Assembly: GCA_937995985.1 (NCBI GenBank)
Contig: CALKIR010000055.1
Location: forward strand, 1 to 16,277
Direction: 5' to 3'
Length of the DNA stretch: 16,277 nt
Source of the DNA: an uncultured Alcaligenaceae bacterium
GTDB taxonomy: Bacteria; Pseudomonadota; Gammaproteobacteria; Burkholderiales; Burkholderiaceae_B
A program made the translations under genes and the position numbers. Each line of letters starts with the position of its first letter. The stretch's first letter is position 1. Below are positions 6,419 through 13,756 of the stretch, piece by piece. The notes below the pieces were generated by a model that was not told the origin of the DNA, searched no databases, and was given only the letters and a program-made list of their open reading frames with translations.

Positions 6419-6979
6419 CTAATGGGCAGAAAGTTGTTGTAAATAATCCTGGGTGCTCATGACTGTGGCATAGCCAAATTCAAACGCAGCCATCATTGCT
6501 GTTTGCACAGCAGCTGCGGGTGCAGTGGTACCGTTAAACTCTAAGTCGCGAGTAGCACACGCATCATGGATAACAGTAACGCGATACCCATAATCAGCTG
6601 CAGCACGTACAGCAGCATCGATACACATATGGCTCATGGCTCCGATAATGGTAAGCTCAGTCACTCCTTGTGTATCTAAAAGGGATTTTAGTTGGGTTCC
6701 CTTAAAGGCGTTGACCTCATTTTTAACAATGACCGTCTCGCTTTCAAGAGGTGCGACGGCTTCTTGGATTTCAACGGCAGCGGTATTCGGTTTAAAAAAG
6801 GGAACGTTAGCGTCTATAAATTCGTGGCGGACATGAATGACGGTAATATTTTTCTTTCTCGCTTCAGCAAGTATCTGAGCTGCTTTATCAACGGCCTCAT
6901 GAATACCGACTAAAGGTAATTTACCCGAGGGTAAATACTCATTTTGTAAGTCGATGATAAGTAGGGCTTGTTTAGCCAT
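6419..6979 (-). CDS. Isochorismatase-family cysteine hydrolase
   Basis: A 186-residue cytoplasmic protein with the isochorismatase-like hydrolase fold. The catalytic triad is visible: D10 in LLIIDLQNEY, K86 in IVKNEVNAF, and the nucleophile C119 in GAMSHMCIDAAVRAAADYG. The cis-peptide segment before the cysteine (GAMSH) is also present. The family includes nicotinamidases, N-carbamoylsarcosine amidases, ureidoacrylate hydrolases and true isochorismatases. Nothing here identifies the substrate, and its length suits the small stand-alone amidohydrolase-type members. A strong Shine-Dalgarno AGGAGG lies about 7 nt before the ATG. The lipoprotein gene on the same strand is 97 bp upstream, and I see no clear terminator between them, so read-through is possible. 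Confidence 0.88.
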   Translation of the reverse strand: MAKQALLIIDLQNEYLPSGKLPLVGIHEAVDKAAQILAEARKKNITVIHVRHEFIDANVPFFKPNTAAVEIQEAVAPLESETVIVKNEVNAFKGTQLKSLLDTQGVTELTIIGAMSHMCIDAAVRAAADYGYRVTVIHDACATRDLEFNGTTAPAAAVQTAMMAAFEFGYATVMSTQDYLQQLSAH

Positions 6980-7076
6980 TAAAATCCTCCTTATTTAATT
7001 GATGATGCATTGCTCCTGTTATCCTAGCATTTTTTAAAAAGAACACTAATTGTATAAATCTTTGGTGCATAACCAA

Positions 7077-7223
7077 TTAGCAGCGTCCCTTTTTGGCTTG
7101 TCCAGGGGGGCAATGCTTGCGTACAGACTGGCCATCAGGATCAATAATTACTGAACCTTTTGGGGTATGTACCGCACAGCCTATTAAGCATAGAGAAAGT
7201 ATACCAACAATAATTTTTTTCAT
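7077..7223 (-). CDS. Small lipoprotein, 48 residues
   Basis: A short leftward gene starting MKKIIVGILSLCLIGCAVH. The lysines, hydrophobic stretch and lipobox L-I-G-C (cysteine at residue 16) indicate a signal peptidase II lipoprotein, so the mature peptide is only about 33 residues, starting with the lipidated cysteine. The body contains IIDPDGQSV and ends HCPPGQAKKGRC, with cysteines at 38 and 48 that could pair in the periplasm. The tail resembles short C-P-P-G-x-A-K-K-G-x-C tails I associate with small proteobacterial lipoproteins of unknown function; that link is from memory. TAGGAGT lies about 6 nt before the ATG. A candidate promoter is TTTAGA, 16-bp spacer, TATAAT (7287-7260, leftward). 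Function unknown. Confidence 0.8.
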   Translation of the reverse strand: MKKIIVGILSLCLIGCAVHTPKGSVIIDPDGQSVRKHCPPGQAKKGRC

Positions 7224-7259
7224 TAGGGACTCCTAAATTCCTACTATTATTTGTTGGTG

Positions 7260-7287
7260 ATTATAGGTTTTATTTTGCCATTCTAAA
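7260..7287 (-). promoter_or_regulatory. Promoter of the small lipoprotein gene
   Basis: Read leftward: -35 TTTAGA (7287-7282), a 16-bp spacer, and a perfect -10 TATAAT (7265-7260). Transcription would start about 30 nt before the ATG at 7223. One copy of the repeated element TTACATTT (7289-7296) abuts the -35. Confidence 0.5.
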
Positions 7288-7288
7288 G

Positions 7289-7341
7289 TTACATTTGTGT
7301 GCTTTTTTATTTAAATGTAATGAAGGATATTTACATTTAAA
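7289..7341. promoter_or_regulatory. Repeated operator-like element in a divergent promoter region
   Basis: TTACATTT occurs at 7289-7296 and 7331-7338, and its complement AAATGTAA at 7313-7320. The last two belong to a larger perfect inverted repeat: TTTAAATGTAA (7310-7320), 10-bp spacer, TTACATTTAAA (7331-7341). The same-orientation copies are 42 bp apart, close to four helical turns. The block lies between the lipoprotein promoter and the extended -10 of the reductase gene, where one regulator could act on both. I cannot name the regulator. Confidence 0.5.
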
Positions 7342-7353
7342 AATAAATAATAG

Positions 7354-7362
7354 TGCTAGAAT
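7354..7362 (+). promoter_or_regulatory. Extended -10 promoter of the ferric-reductase-like gene
   Basis: TGCTAGAAT is an extended -10 (TGn plus a five-of-six hexamer, TAGAAT at 7357-7362). No -35 lies at the proper distance; the palindrome at 7310-7341 occupies that place. Transcription would start near 7369, 26 nt before the ATG. Confidence 0.45.
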
Positions 7363-7394
7363 GAAAACTAGGCCAATTATAAAAGGAGCGCCCA

Positions 7395-8663
7395 ATGAAT
7401 CGAATAAAGACGTGGCATTTTTTATCTTTGCTATGTGTTATTTCTACTTTGGCTGTGCTGTATGAAATACCTGCTCAAACATTATGGCACACTGCAACTT
7501 GGAGTTTGGTGGCAGGTGTGGTTGCGCTTGTTTACATGGGAGCGAGTTGTGTCTTAGCTACTCGTTGGAAGTGGGTGGAAGATTTATTTGGAGGGCTTGA
7601 TAGGGTTTATGAGACCCATAAATGGCTAGGCATTTGGGCGTTGGTATTAGCTTCTTTTCATTTCTTATTTAAGGCTAAATTAAATATTTGGGATATAAGT
7701 CCTATTTTAGAAATAGAAAAAAATTGGGCGCGCTTTTTTAGGCAGTTGAGTTTTGTTGGTTTGGGAGCAATTATTTTATTGGCCTTAAATAGAAATATCA
7801 GATATAGCATTTGGCGTTGGTTGCATAAATTATCAGGCCCTGTGTTTTTAGTGGTAGTGCTGCATTGGTTGAGCCAGGCATCGCCTATTGCGTTGGGAAG
7901 CCCTGCTGGGATTTGGTTGGCAATAGTCAGTATTTTGGGTGTGTCAGGAGCCTTTTATAAGTTGTTTTTATATTTTTTCTTTGCTCCCGGAGGAATATAT
8001 AGGATCGCCAGAATAGAGCGGGGGCCTCAAGCAATATATTTGACTTTAGAGCCCAAAGGGCGTGGAGCAAGGTTGCAATTTTCAGCTGGACAGTTTGGCT
8101 TTTTATCAGTGCTGTCTTCGGGGTTAAGGGAGCCACACCCATTCAGTATTGCAAGCGTAGAAAATGAAAAAGGTACTTTGCATTTTGTAATTCGCGTGCT
8201 CGGGGATTACACAAAAACCCTATACGAGCGAGCTGAAGTGGGGATGACAGCAAGTGTGCAGGCGCCGTATGGTCGTTTTACTCGGCCCTCTACAGCAAGC
8301 CAAGAGTTGTGGATAGGCGCTGGAGTAGGGATTACACCATTTATTTCTTGGTTACAGGATCAAGAAAATCGCAATTTCCATACTGTCTCATTAGTGTACT
8401 GTTTTGATCCAGAACGGGCTTTTCCTAGTTTTGAGACCATTCAAAATTTAAGTGAGCAGGCAGGTGTAACCTTAGTTCCCAATCCTAGTGGGGGGCAGGC
8501 ATTAAAAGAATGTGTGAGGCAAGCTGCCCAGCAGCACGATCCCACTACTATTCATATTAGCTACTGTGGGCCTCAAGGATTATTACATAAGTTACAAGAA
8601 TTAATGCAAGAGTTAGGTATTCCAGAGCAGAACATTCAGTTCGAGCTATTTGAGTTCCGGTGA
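7395..8663 (+). CDS. Ferric-reductase-like membrane flavocytochrome with FAD/NAD(P)H domain
   Basis: A 422-residue protein. The first ~190 residues form a six-helix ferric-reductase-like domain, and the rest is a ferredoxin-NADP reductase-like module. Probable bis-haem ligands are spaced as in NOX/FRE enzymes: H75 and H89 (14 apart) in one helix, H144 and H157 (13 apart) in another. The flavin motif is EPHPFSIAS (246-254); the nucleotide-binding motif is GAGVGITP (308-315) followed by SYCGPQG (389-395). It should pass electrons from cytosolic NAD(P)H through FAD and two haems b across the inner membrane, to ferric iron, oxygen or a periplasmic partner. The acceptor is not known. AGGAG lies 6 nt before the ATG. 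modA follows after 85 bp, but that gap has its own ModE operator. Confidence 0.85.
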   Translation: MNRIKTWHFLSLLCVISTLAVLYEIPAQTLWHTATWSLVAGVVALVYMGASCVLATRWKWVEDLFGGLDRVYETHKWLGIWALVLASFHFLFKAKLNIWDISPILEIEKNWARFFRQLSFVGLGAIILLALNRNIRYSIWRWLHKLSGPVFLVVVLHWLSQASPIALGSPAGIWLAIVSILGVSGAFYKLFLYFFFAPGGIYRIARIERGPQAIYLTLEPKGRGARLQFSAGQFGFLSVLSSGLREPHPFSIASVENEKGTLHFVIRVLGDYTKTLYERAEVGMTASVQAPYGRFTRPSTASQELWIGAGVGITPFISWLQDQENRNFHTVSLVYCFDPERAFPSFETIQNLSEQAGVTLVPNPSGGQALKECVRQAAQQHDPTTIHISYCGPQGLLHKLQELMQELGIPEQNIQFELFEFR

Positions 8664-8690
8664 TTGACAGTCATGCTTGCTATTTATTAG
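8664..8690 (+). promoter_or_regulatory. Candidate modABC promoter
   Basis: A perfect -35 TTGACA (8664-8669) starts right after the reductase stop codon. The nearest -10-like hexamer is TATTAG (8685-8690) with a 15-bp spacer, shorter than ideal. Another start inside or after the ModE box is possible. Confidence 0.35.
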
Positions 8691-8703
8691 TTTTATCTTT
8701 ACT

Positions 8704-8733
8704 ATTCGCTATGTACCCATGTATATAACGAAT
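8704..8733. promoter_or_regulatory. ModE operator upstream of modABC
   Basis: ATTCGCTATGTA (8704-8715), a 6-bp spacer, then TATATAACGAAT (8722-8733) is an inverted repeat matching at 10 of 12 positions. It follows the known ModE consensus, CGnTATATA-N6-TATATAnCG. Molybdate-loaded ModE binding here would repress modABC when molybdate is plentiful. modE itself is not in the window. Confidence 0.88.
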
Positions 8734-8748
8734 GGTAAAGGATAAAAA

Positions 8749-9513
8749 ATGGTAAACAGCAAAAAAACTGTACTGGCGGCGATGTTGGGCGTGTTTGCAA
8801 CAACAGCCTTAGCGGCAAGCAATTTATTTGCTGCCTCTACTCATGTGGCGGTAGCAGCTAATTTTACTGATGCGGCCAAAGAAATTAGCGAGCTTTTTGC
8901 TCAAGAGACAGGTCATGAGGCCGTTCTTTCCTTTGGGGCCACTGGACAGTTTTATACTCAAATTGCCAATGGGGCTCCTTTTGAAATTTTATTGGCAGCA
9001 GATAATAAACGTCCTACCTTGGCAGTAACAGAGGGGTATGGGGTAGAGGGCACTGTATTTACTTATGCTATTGGACAGTTGGTGCTCTATACCATTCAGG
9101 CTGATGAGGAGTTAGGGGTGGATTATTTAAAAGCAGGTGATTTTAATAAACTTGCTATTGCAAACCCGGAAACTGCTCCTTATGGGTTAGCTGCTGTTGA
9201 AACACTGAACAATTTAGACCTTTATGATGCACTACAAGATAAATTGATACAGGGTCAGAATATTGGCCAGACCTATCAATTTGTAGAAACAGGTAATGCC
9301 GAAGTCGGCTTTGTTGCTTTGGGTCAAGTGGCGCAGACTGATGAGGGCTCACGTTGGATTGTACCGGCTGATTTATATACTCCCATCGAGCAAGACGCTG
9401 TTCTTTTGGTAAAGGGTGAGGATAATCCTGCTGCTGTTGAGTTTTTGGAGTTTCTGCAAACAGATGCTGCCAAAGACATTATTACCAAATATGGTTATGC
9501 AGTGATGGATTAA
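8749..9513 (+). CDS. modA: Molybdate ABC transporter, periplasmic binding protein
   Basis: A 254-residue exported binding protein. A signal peptide covers about the first 30 residues: positive start, hydrophobic core, then Ala-rich ALAASNLFAAS. The mature part starts THVAVAANFTDAAKE and contains SFGATGQFY and GAPFEILLAAD, the usual ModA segments that contribute Ser/Thr and backbone contacts to molybdate or tungstate. ETGNAEVGFVALGQ near the C-terminal half is also typical. It delivers the oxyanion to ModBC. An A-rich Shine-Dalgarno (AAAGGAT) is 6 nt before the ATG. It is first in modABC, 15 bp before modB, behind a ModE operator. Length is normal for the family. Molybdate is presumed the main ligand; tungstate is equally possible from sequence. 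Confidence 0.93.
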   Translation: MVNSKKTVLAAMLGVFATTALAASNLFAASTHVAVAANFTDAAKEISELFAQETGHEAVLSFGATGQFYTQIANGAPFEILLAADNKRPTLAVTEGYGVEGTVFTYAIGQLVLYTIQADEELGVDYLKAGDFNKLAIANPETAPYGLAAVETLNNLDLYDALQDKLIQGQNIGQTYQFVETGNAEVGFVALGQVAQTDEGSRWIVPADLYTPIEQDAVLLVKGEDNPAAVEFLEFLQTDAAKDIITKYGYAVMD

Positions 9514-9528
9514 TGCTCGGGTATTAAT

Positions 9529-10209
9529 ATGCTTCACGCTGATCTTTGGCAACCAATACAGCTCACAGTTAAGCTAGCAACCATTACTACTTTGTTGTTA
9601 TTAGTAATTGGCACCCCCATTGCTTGGTGGCTGGCGCATACACGCTCCCGCCTTAAAGAAATCATATCCACCATTGTGGCCCTGCCTCTGGTCCTGCCCC
9701 CTACCGTTTTAGGCTTTTATTTATTAATTGCTTTAGGTCCCAAAGGGTTGGGAGGTTTGGTGGGGGATTGGGTAGGGGTGCGTACTTTTGCTTTTACTTT
9801 TGGGGGGCTGGTATTTGGCTCAGTTATTTATTCTATGCCTTTTGTTGTGCAGCCTTTGAGGAATTCTTTTGAGGCCATTGGTCAGCGTCCTTTAGAGGTG
9901 GCGGCTACTTTACGTGCGTCGCCGTTTAATCGATTTATTACAGTGGTTTTGCCATTGGCCAAGCCAGGCTTTCTTACTGCAGCAGTTTTAGGGTTTGCAA
10001 ATACAGTGGGAGAGTTTGGGGTGATTTTGATGATAGGCGGTAATATTCCTAATGAAACAAAAGTGCTATCCGTTGCTATTTATGATTATGTAGAAACATT
10101 GCAGTGGAAAGAAGCGCATATACTTTCAGCAGGATTATTGGTGTTTTCCTTTATCGTTATATTGTCCATGTCTGTGCTAGCACGGCGAACGGGTCAGCGA
10201 GCTTTGTAA
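9529..10209 (+). CDS. modB: Molybdate ABC transporter, permease subunit
   Basis: A 226-residue inner-membrane protein with five or six helices, the normal ModB size. The EAA loop that docks on the ATPase is visible as EVAATLRASPFNRFITVVLP, followed by LAKPG (from about residue 123). The substrate-path segment LPLVLPPTVLGFYLL (from about 52) and VGEFGVILMIGGNIPNET are ModB/CysT-family hallmarks. It forms a homodimeric channel fed by ModA and powered by ModC. The start has only a weak ribosome site, so translation may depend on coupling to modA, which ends 15 bp upstream. modC starts 7 bp downstream. Confidence 0.95.
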   Translation: MLHADLWQPIQLTVKLATITTLLLLVIGTPIAWWLAHTRSRLKEIISTIVALPLVLPPTVLGFYLLIALGPKGLGGLVGDWVGVRTFAFTFGGLVFGSVIYSMPFVVQPLRNSFEAIGQRPLEVAATLRASPFNRFITVVLPLAKPGFLTAAVLGFANTVGEFGVILMIGGNIPNETKVLSVAIYDYVETLQWKEAHILSAGLLVFSFIVILSMSVLARRTGQRAL

Positions 10210-10216
10210 TTTTTAA

Positions 10217-11317
10217 ATGATGAACTCACATAGCAAGATTGAGGTGCAGCTGCACGGGGCGCTTGGGCAGTTTCTTTTAGACGCTCAGTTTCAAGCACCA
10301 ATGCAGGGAGTAACGGCTCTTTTTGGCCCATCGGGGTGTGGAAAAACATCGGTTTTGCGTTCTATTGCAGGGTTGCAAAAGGTGCCCGGTCGAATTGTAG
10401 TTGGGGGTGAGGTGTGGCAGGACAAACGGCTATTTGTGGCGCCTCATCGGCGTCCAGTTGGGTATGTTTTTCAAGAGTCGAGTTTGTTTCCACATTTATC
10501 AGTACAGGAAAATTTACTGTATGGCCACCGTCGAGCCAAGAACGTCGAGCATCGCATCCATGCTGATGAAGTGATTCAACTGCTTGGCTTAGAGCGCTTG
10601 ATCGCACGTCGCCCTGAGCATTTATCAGGGGGGGAAAGGCAGCGGGTGGCAATTGGTCGTGCTTTGTTATCACAACCGAAATTGCTACTCATGGATGAGC
10701 CATTATCTGCTTTGGATACCCAATCTAAAGCAGAAATCCTCCCTTATTTTGAGCGTCTATCGAGCCATCTTTCTATTCCAATTATATTGGTTTCTCATGA
10801 TCTTTCTGAGGTAGAGCGTTTAGCTGATTATTTAGTTGCCTTACGGCAGGGTAAGGTGATATCTAGTCGCCCTTTGTTTGAGGCTTTGATTGATCCTGAG
10901 CTACCGTTTACTCAAAGCTCCGAGAGCGCTGCAGTGTTACTCGGTGAGGTTAAGAAAGTAGAAAGTGATGGTATAGTAGTAGTTCGGGCACAGGGGCAAG
11001 AGCTCTTGTGTACGGCAGATTCTTTGAATGTAGGCGCTCAGGTGAGAATCCGGTTAGCGGCTCGAGATGTCAGTCTAAGTAAGGAGCCGCCATCGCAGAG
11101 CAGTATTTTAAATATTTTGCCTGCCGAAATCACCCATTTTCAAGAGTTGGGCTCTTCTGAGCTCAATGTGCATTTGATGCTCAAAGATAATGCTCAATTT
11201 AAATTTATGGCACGTATTACTCACCGCTCGGCGCAGCAGTTAAATTTAAAGGTGCATGACACAGTAATTGCTCAAATCAAAGGTGTTTCGGTGACTAAAT
11301 TAGCCAGTCATGCTTAG
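10217..11317 (+). CDS. modC: Molybdate ABC transporter, ATP-binding subunit
   Basis: A 366-residue ATPase with complete ABC motifs: Walker A GPSGCGKT (37-44), Q-loop Q86, signature LSGGE (136-140), Walker B LLLMDE (156-161) and switch H194. After about residue 230 comes a C-terminal molybdate-binding (MOP/TOBE) domain, including SSILNILPAEI (295-305) and a final beta-rich stretch. That domain is expected in ModC and may let bound oxyanion inhibit transport. The gene begins with two ATG codons (10217 and 10220) and no clear Shine-Dalgarno, suggesting translation coupled to modB 7 bp upstream. It is last in modABC and is followed by a hairpin at 11342-11361. Confidence 0.95.
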   Translation: MMNSHSKIEVQLHGALGQFLLDAQFQAPMQGVTALFGPSGCGKTSVLRSIAGLQKVPGRIVVGGEVWQDKRLFVAPHRRPVGYVFQESSLFPHLSVQENLLYGHRRAKNVEHRIHADEVIQLLGLERLIARRPEHLSGGERQRVAIGRALLSQPKLLLMDEPLSALDTQSKAEILPYFERLSSHLSIPIILVSHDLSEVERLADYLVALRQGKVISSRPLFEALIDPELPFTQSSESAAVLLGEVKKVESDGIVVVRAQGQELLCTADSLNVGAQVRIRLAARDVSLSKEPPSQSSILNILPAEITHFQELGSSELNVHLMLKDNAQFKFMARITHRSAQQLNLKVHDTVIAQIKGVSVTKLASHA

Positions 11318-11341
11318 GTGAGATGAAAATTGAATATAAAG

Positions 11342-11361
11342 AGGCCCCTGTTAAGGGGCCT
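11342..11361. terminator. Bidirectional terminator between modC and the copper chaperone gene
   Basis: AGGCCCC (11342-11348) pairs perfectly with GGGGCCT (11355-11361) around a 6-nt loop. On the leftward strand the hairpin is followed by a T-rich CTCTTTATATTC. On the rightward strand the tail GATTATTTA is only moderately T-rich. It sits between convergent genes and probably serves both. Confidence 0.7.
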
Positions 11362-11419
11362 GATTATTTATAGAGTGTTACTCAATGGAAATTGGTTATA
11401 ACTGCGGCTATTTAGTCAG

Positions 11420-11962
11420 TTATTCATCATCATAGGATCGCGCTTTAGCGCTATTAACGCGACAGGTAGTGGTGATTTTTTGTGCCTCATCAAAGAGCAA
11501 TTCGAGATCCATTTCTTCACCAACCTTAGGCATGGTGGTGGGCTCTTCAAACATAACATGGTAGCCCCCTGGTTCAAAATTAAGGCGTTGTCCAGCATCA
11601 ATGGTAATGCCTGCTGTTTCCTTCATTTTAGCCATGCCTTCCTCTTCATAAGTTAAGTGCAGCATGGTGAGTTCAAAGTTATTGGTGCGAGCCGCCAATA
11701 ATTCAATGGGTTCTTTTTGGTTGTTGGTTAGAGAGAAATACCCAGCTGAGGGCACATTAGCAGGCATCAAGCGGATCCAGCATTGTTCCACTAAAATATT
11801 TTGGGCGGGCTGGGCGGCAGCAAACTCTTTGCTGTAATCGATATGCTCGTGGTGGTGATGGTGGTGATGATGTTCAGAGTGGTCGGAATCAGCAGCGGCT
11901 ACGGGTGTGGTAGCAAGAAGCGTAGCAAATAAAAAACCAACTGATGATTGAAGTTGAGACAT
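11420..11962 (-). CDS. Periplasmic copper chaperone, PCu(A)C family, with histidine-rich N-terminus
   Basis: A 180-residue exported protein. A signal peptide of about 24 residues ends in VAAA. The mature domain holds the full PCu(A)C copper motif H-x10-M-x21-H-x-M: H102, M113, H135, M137, with PGGYHVMF around the second half. Family members bind Cu(I) in the periplasm and deliver it to cytochrome oxidase or other copper enzymes, often with SCO proteins. The mature start carries an unusual stretch, DHSE then eight histidines then EH (about 27-40), which could sequester Cu, Zn or Ni. C61 and C167 could form a disulfide. No SCO or oxidase gene is nearby. GGAAG is about 7 nt before the ATG. Its end converges on modC. 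Confidence 0.9.
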   Translation of the reverse strand: MSQLQSSVGFLFATLLATTPVAAADSDHSEHHHHHHHHEHIDYSKEFAAAQPAQNILVEQCWIRLMPANVPSAGYFSLTNNQKEPIELLAARTNNFELTMLHLTYEEEGMAKMKETAGITIDAGQRLNFEPGGYHVMFEEPTTMPKVGEEMDLELLFDEAQKITTTCRVNSAKARSYDDE

Positions 11963-12007
11963 GATGTACTTCCTTTGTTTGTCTAACGACAGGTGATCAT
12001 GAAATAA

Positions 12008-12046
12008 AGGCTCTGTTGCGCCTTATAATAAGTCGCAGCAGAGCCT
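12008..12046 (-). terminator. Long hairpin after the symporter gene, probable terminator
   Basis: AGGCTCTGTTGCG (12008-12020) pairs with CGCAGCAGAGCCT (12034-12046) over 13 positions with one G-T pair, and the loop contains a further CTTAT/ATAAG self-complement. Read leftward it is followed by TTATTTC, a weak T-tract. It lies about 110 nt after the symporter stop and 46 nt before the copper chaperone start, so it could end symporter transcripts or sit in the chaperone leader. The 12047-12154 stretch is A+T-rich and shows no gene. Confidence 0.5.
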
Positions 12047-12154
12047 GAGTGATGCATGTTATTTATTTAACAGCTTAATGAGCATTTATAAACTAGTAAT
12101 AAAAGAAAAGTTATAAATTTATTTGAGTATAGCAATTAATAATAATCGTTGTGC

Positions 12155-13591
12155 TTAACTCAGTTTTTTGATCATACTATTAAGGTGTGTGAGTTCGAAT
12201 TCTTTATTTTTGGGAAGAACATAGAATAATACCCATGAAACGAGAAGAGGCACAAAAGCAGCCAATAAAAAGGACTCTAGTAAATAAGTTAATGGGGCAT
12301 TGGGGGCGGGGAAAATCACTAACCCAGCTACTAATCCAGCCAAGGTGCTTAGTGCTGCATTGGTTCCACTATAGCGTTTACTAAATAAACCAAAAAAGAC
12401 AGGGAAAGCCGCCGCGGAGCATAATAGGTCAGCGAGCAAAAAGAGATACAGTACACTGTATCCTTTAGCGGAAAAGAACCAAACTAAAGCCGCCAAGGGA
12501 AAGACTGTGCCGCGCGCTAAGCGCATCAACGTGTGGGCAGATAAATGGGGCATTAGACGGCGCATATCAACAACGATAAGGCTAGAGAAGGCATTAATAG
12601 CGGTATCCACACTACTCATTACCAGTGCCAGCCCTAAAGGAATGAGCAGCACTACAAACCAATAGGGTAAAGTAGGGAGCAGTATTTTAAATATAGCAAC
12701 GGAGCTATCCCCCTGTTCACCCATTGCCACAAAAGCAAGGCCAAAAAGTCCCATAATAAAGATGATGGGTGCAACCAGTATGCCAGCTAGGATAAAGCCA
12801 TTGCGCATGGCGCGAGTGGTTTGAGCAGCATAAATGCGTTGCCAGTTGCCCTGGTGAAATAATCCCGTTAAGAGCAATGCAATTAAGAAGGTTAGCCCCG
12901 CTTTTAAGCCCAGTGTGCTGGATACCGAGACTAGTTCTGGGGCCTTAGCTGATAATTCTGTAAAAATCGGCGTCACCCCATTAGTAGCATGCCAACCGAA
13001 AATTACTAACAGCACCAGGAGCGGAAAAATGACCAGCATTTGTACTTTGTCTGTAAATATAGAGGCTCGTAACCCGCCATAAGCGGTATAAGCCAAGGTC
13101 GCACACAGTACAATTAATGCGGTAAGCCAAAGGGGCACAGGGGCAATGAGGTTCACTAGTTTAGCCATGGCTGTAATCTCAGCTGTAATAGAAATAAACA
13201 TATAAAACAGCATGATTAACAGGGTAATGGCATACATTGGCCGGCCATAGCGAGCCAGCACGTATTCAGTCAGGGTATGGCCACTCGGGATTAATTCACG
13301 CATACGCCGACCAAGCGGAACCATTAAAAAGCGTGGCGCCATGGCCCCTAAGCCGTATCCAATAATGGCCCATAAGCCCCCCCAAGTGGCGGCTTGAGCG
13401 GGGGCAAACAGTATCCAAGCACCTAAAGAGGAGGCCATTAAAGTCAACATCGTCGACCACCCACCTTGGGTGTTTCGAGCGACAATATAGGATTCTAAGG
13501 TTTCGGTGTGCCTACGGGCATAGAGCACTCCGGAGATAGAAAAGAATAGAGCAAAGACAAGCAGATAACTAAGTATTTCGCCGTAACTCAC
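12155..13591 (-). CDS. Sodium:solute symporter under TPP riboswitch control, candidate thiamine or thiamine-precursor importer
   Basis: A 478-residue sodium:solute symporter (SSS, PutP-like) with about 13 membrane helices. SSS features are AYGGLRASIFTDKVQ (170-184), HQGNWQRIYAAQ and SSVDTAINAFSS (326-337), the last in the region that carries Na+ ligands. The frame stays open to 13777, but the upstream part overlaps the TPP riboswitch and reads like non-protein. The GTG at 13591 has GGAG 7 nt upstream and gives a normal symporter N-terminus, VSYGEILSYLLVFALFFS. Control by thiamine pyrophosphate implies import of thiamine or a precursor such as HMP or thiazole. SSS proteins predicted for this role have been called ThiV; I cannot confirm orthology. 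Confidence 0.82.
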   Translation of the reverse strand: MSYGEILSYLLVFALFFSISGVLYARRHTETLESYIVARNTQGGWSTMLTLMASSLGAWILFAPAQAATWGGLWAIIGYGLGAMAPRFLMVPLGRRMRELIPSGHTLTEYVLARYGRPMYAITLLIMLFYMFISITAEITAMAKLVNLIAPVPLWLTALIVLCATLAYTAYGGLRASIFTDKVQMLVIFPLLVLLVIFGWHATNGVTPIFTELSAKAPELVSVSSTLGLKAGLTFLIALLLTGLFHQGNWQRIYAAQTTRAMRNGFILAGILVAPIIFIMGLFGLAFVAMGEQGDSSVAIFKILLPTLPYWFVVLLIPLGLALVMSSVDTAINAFSSLIVVDMRRLMPHLSAHTLMRLARGTVFPLAALVWFFSAKGYSVLYLFLLADLLCSAAAFPVFFGLFSKRYSGTNAALSTLAGLVAGLVIFPAPNAPLTYLLESFLLAAFVPLLVSWVLFYVLPKNKEFELTHLNSMIKKLS

Positions 13592-13665
13592 TGTATTTCT
13601 CCACACAGTAAAACGGCGCAAAGATGTATTGCAGCTATCCGAGATAACCTGAGAAGAAAGAAGCA

Positions 13666-13756
13666 AACATCCCTGCGCCGGCATTATCCGGATCAGGTTC
13701 AACGGGTGTTTTCTCAGCCTTTGAGCAATGCTCATTAAGTTAAGGCACCCCGTGTC
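13666..13756 (-). ncRNA. TPP (thiamine pyrophosphate) riboswitch
   Basis: The leftward strand has the conserved THI-element core in order: GGGGTGCC, then GGCTGAGA, then ACCCGTTGAACCTGATC, then GGATAATGCCGGCGCAGGGA. These match the pyrimidine-sensing GCUGAGA bulge and the pyrophosphate-sensing helix of known TPP riboswitches such as E. coli thiM. A short closing stem can form from GACA (13756-13753) with TGTT (13669-13666). About 75 nt separate it from the symporter GTG, without a visible T-run terminator. Control is therefore probably at translation: a TTCTC downstream of the aptamer could mask GAGAA of the ribosome site. Confidence 0.95.
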
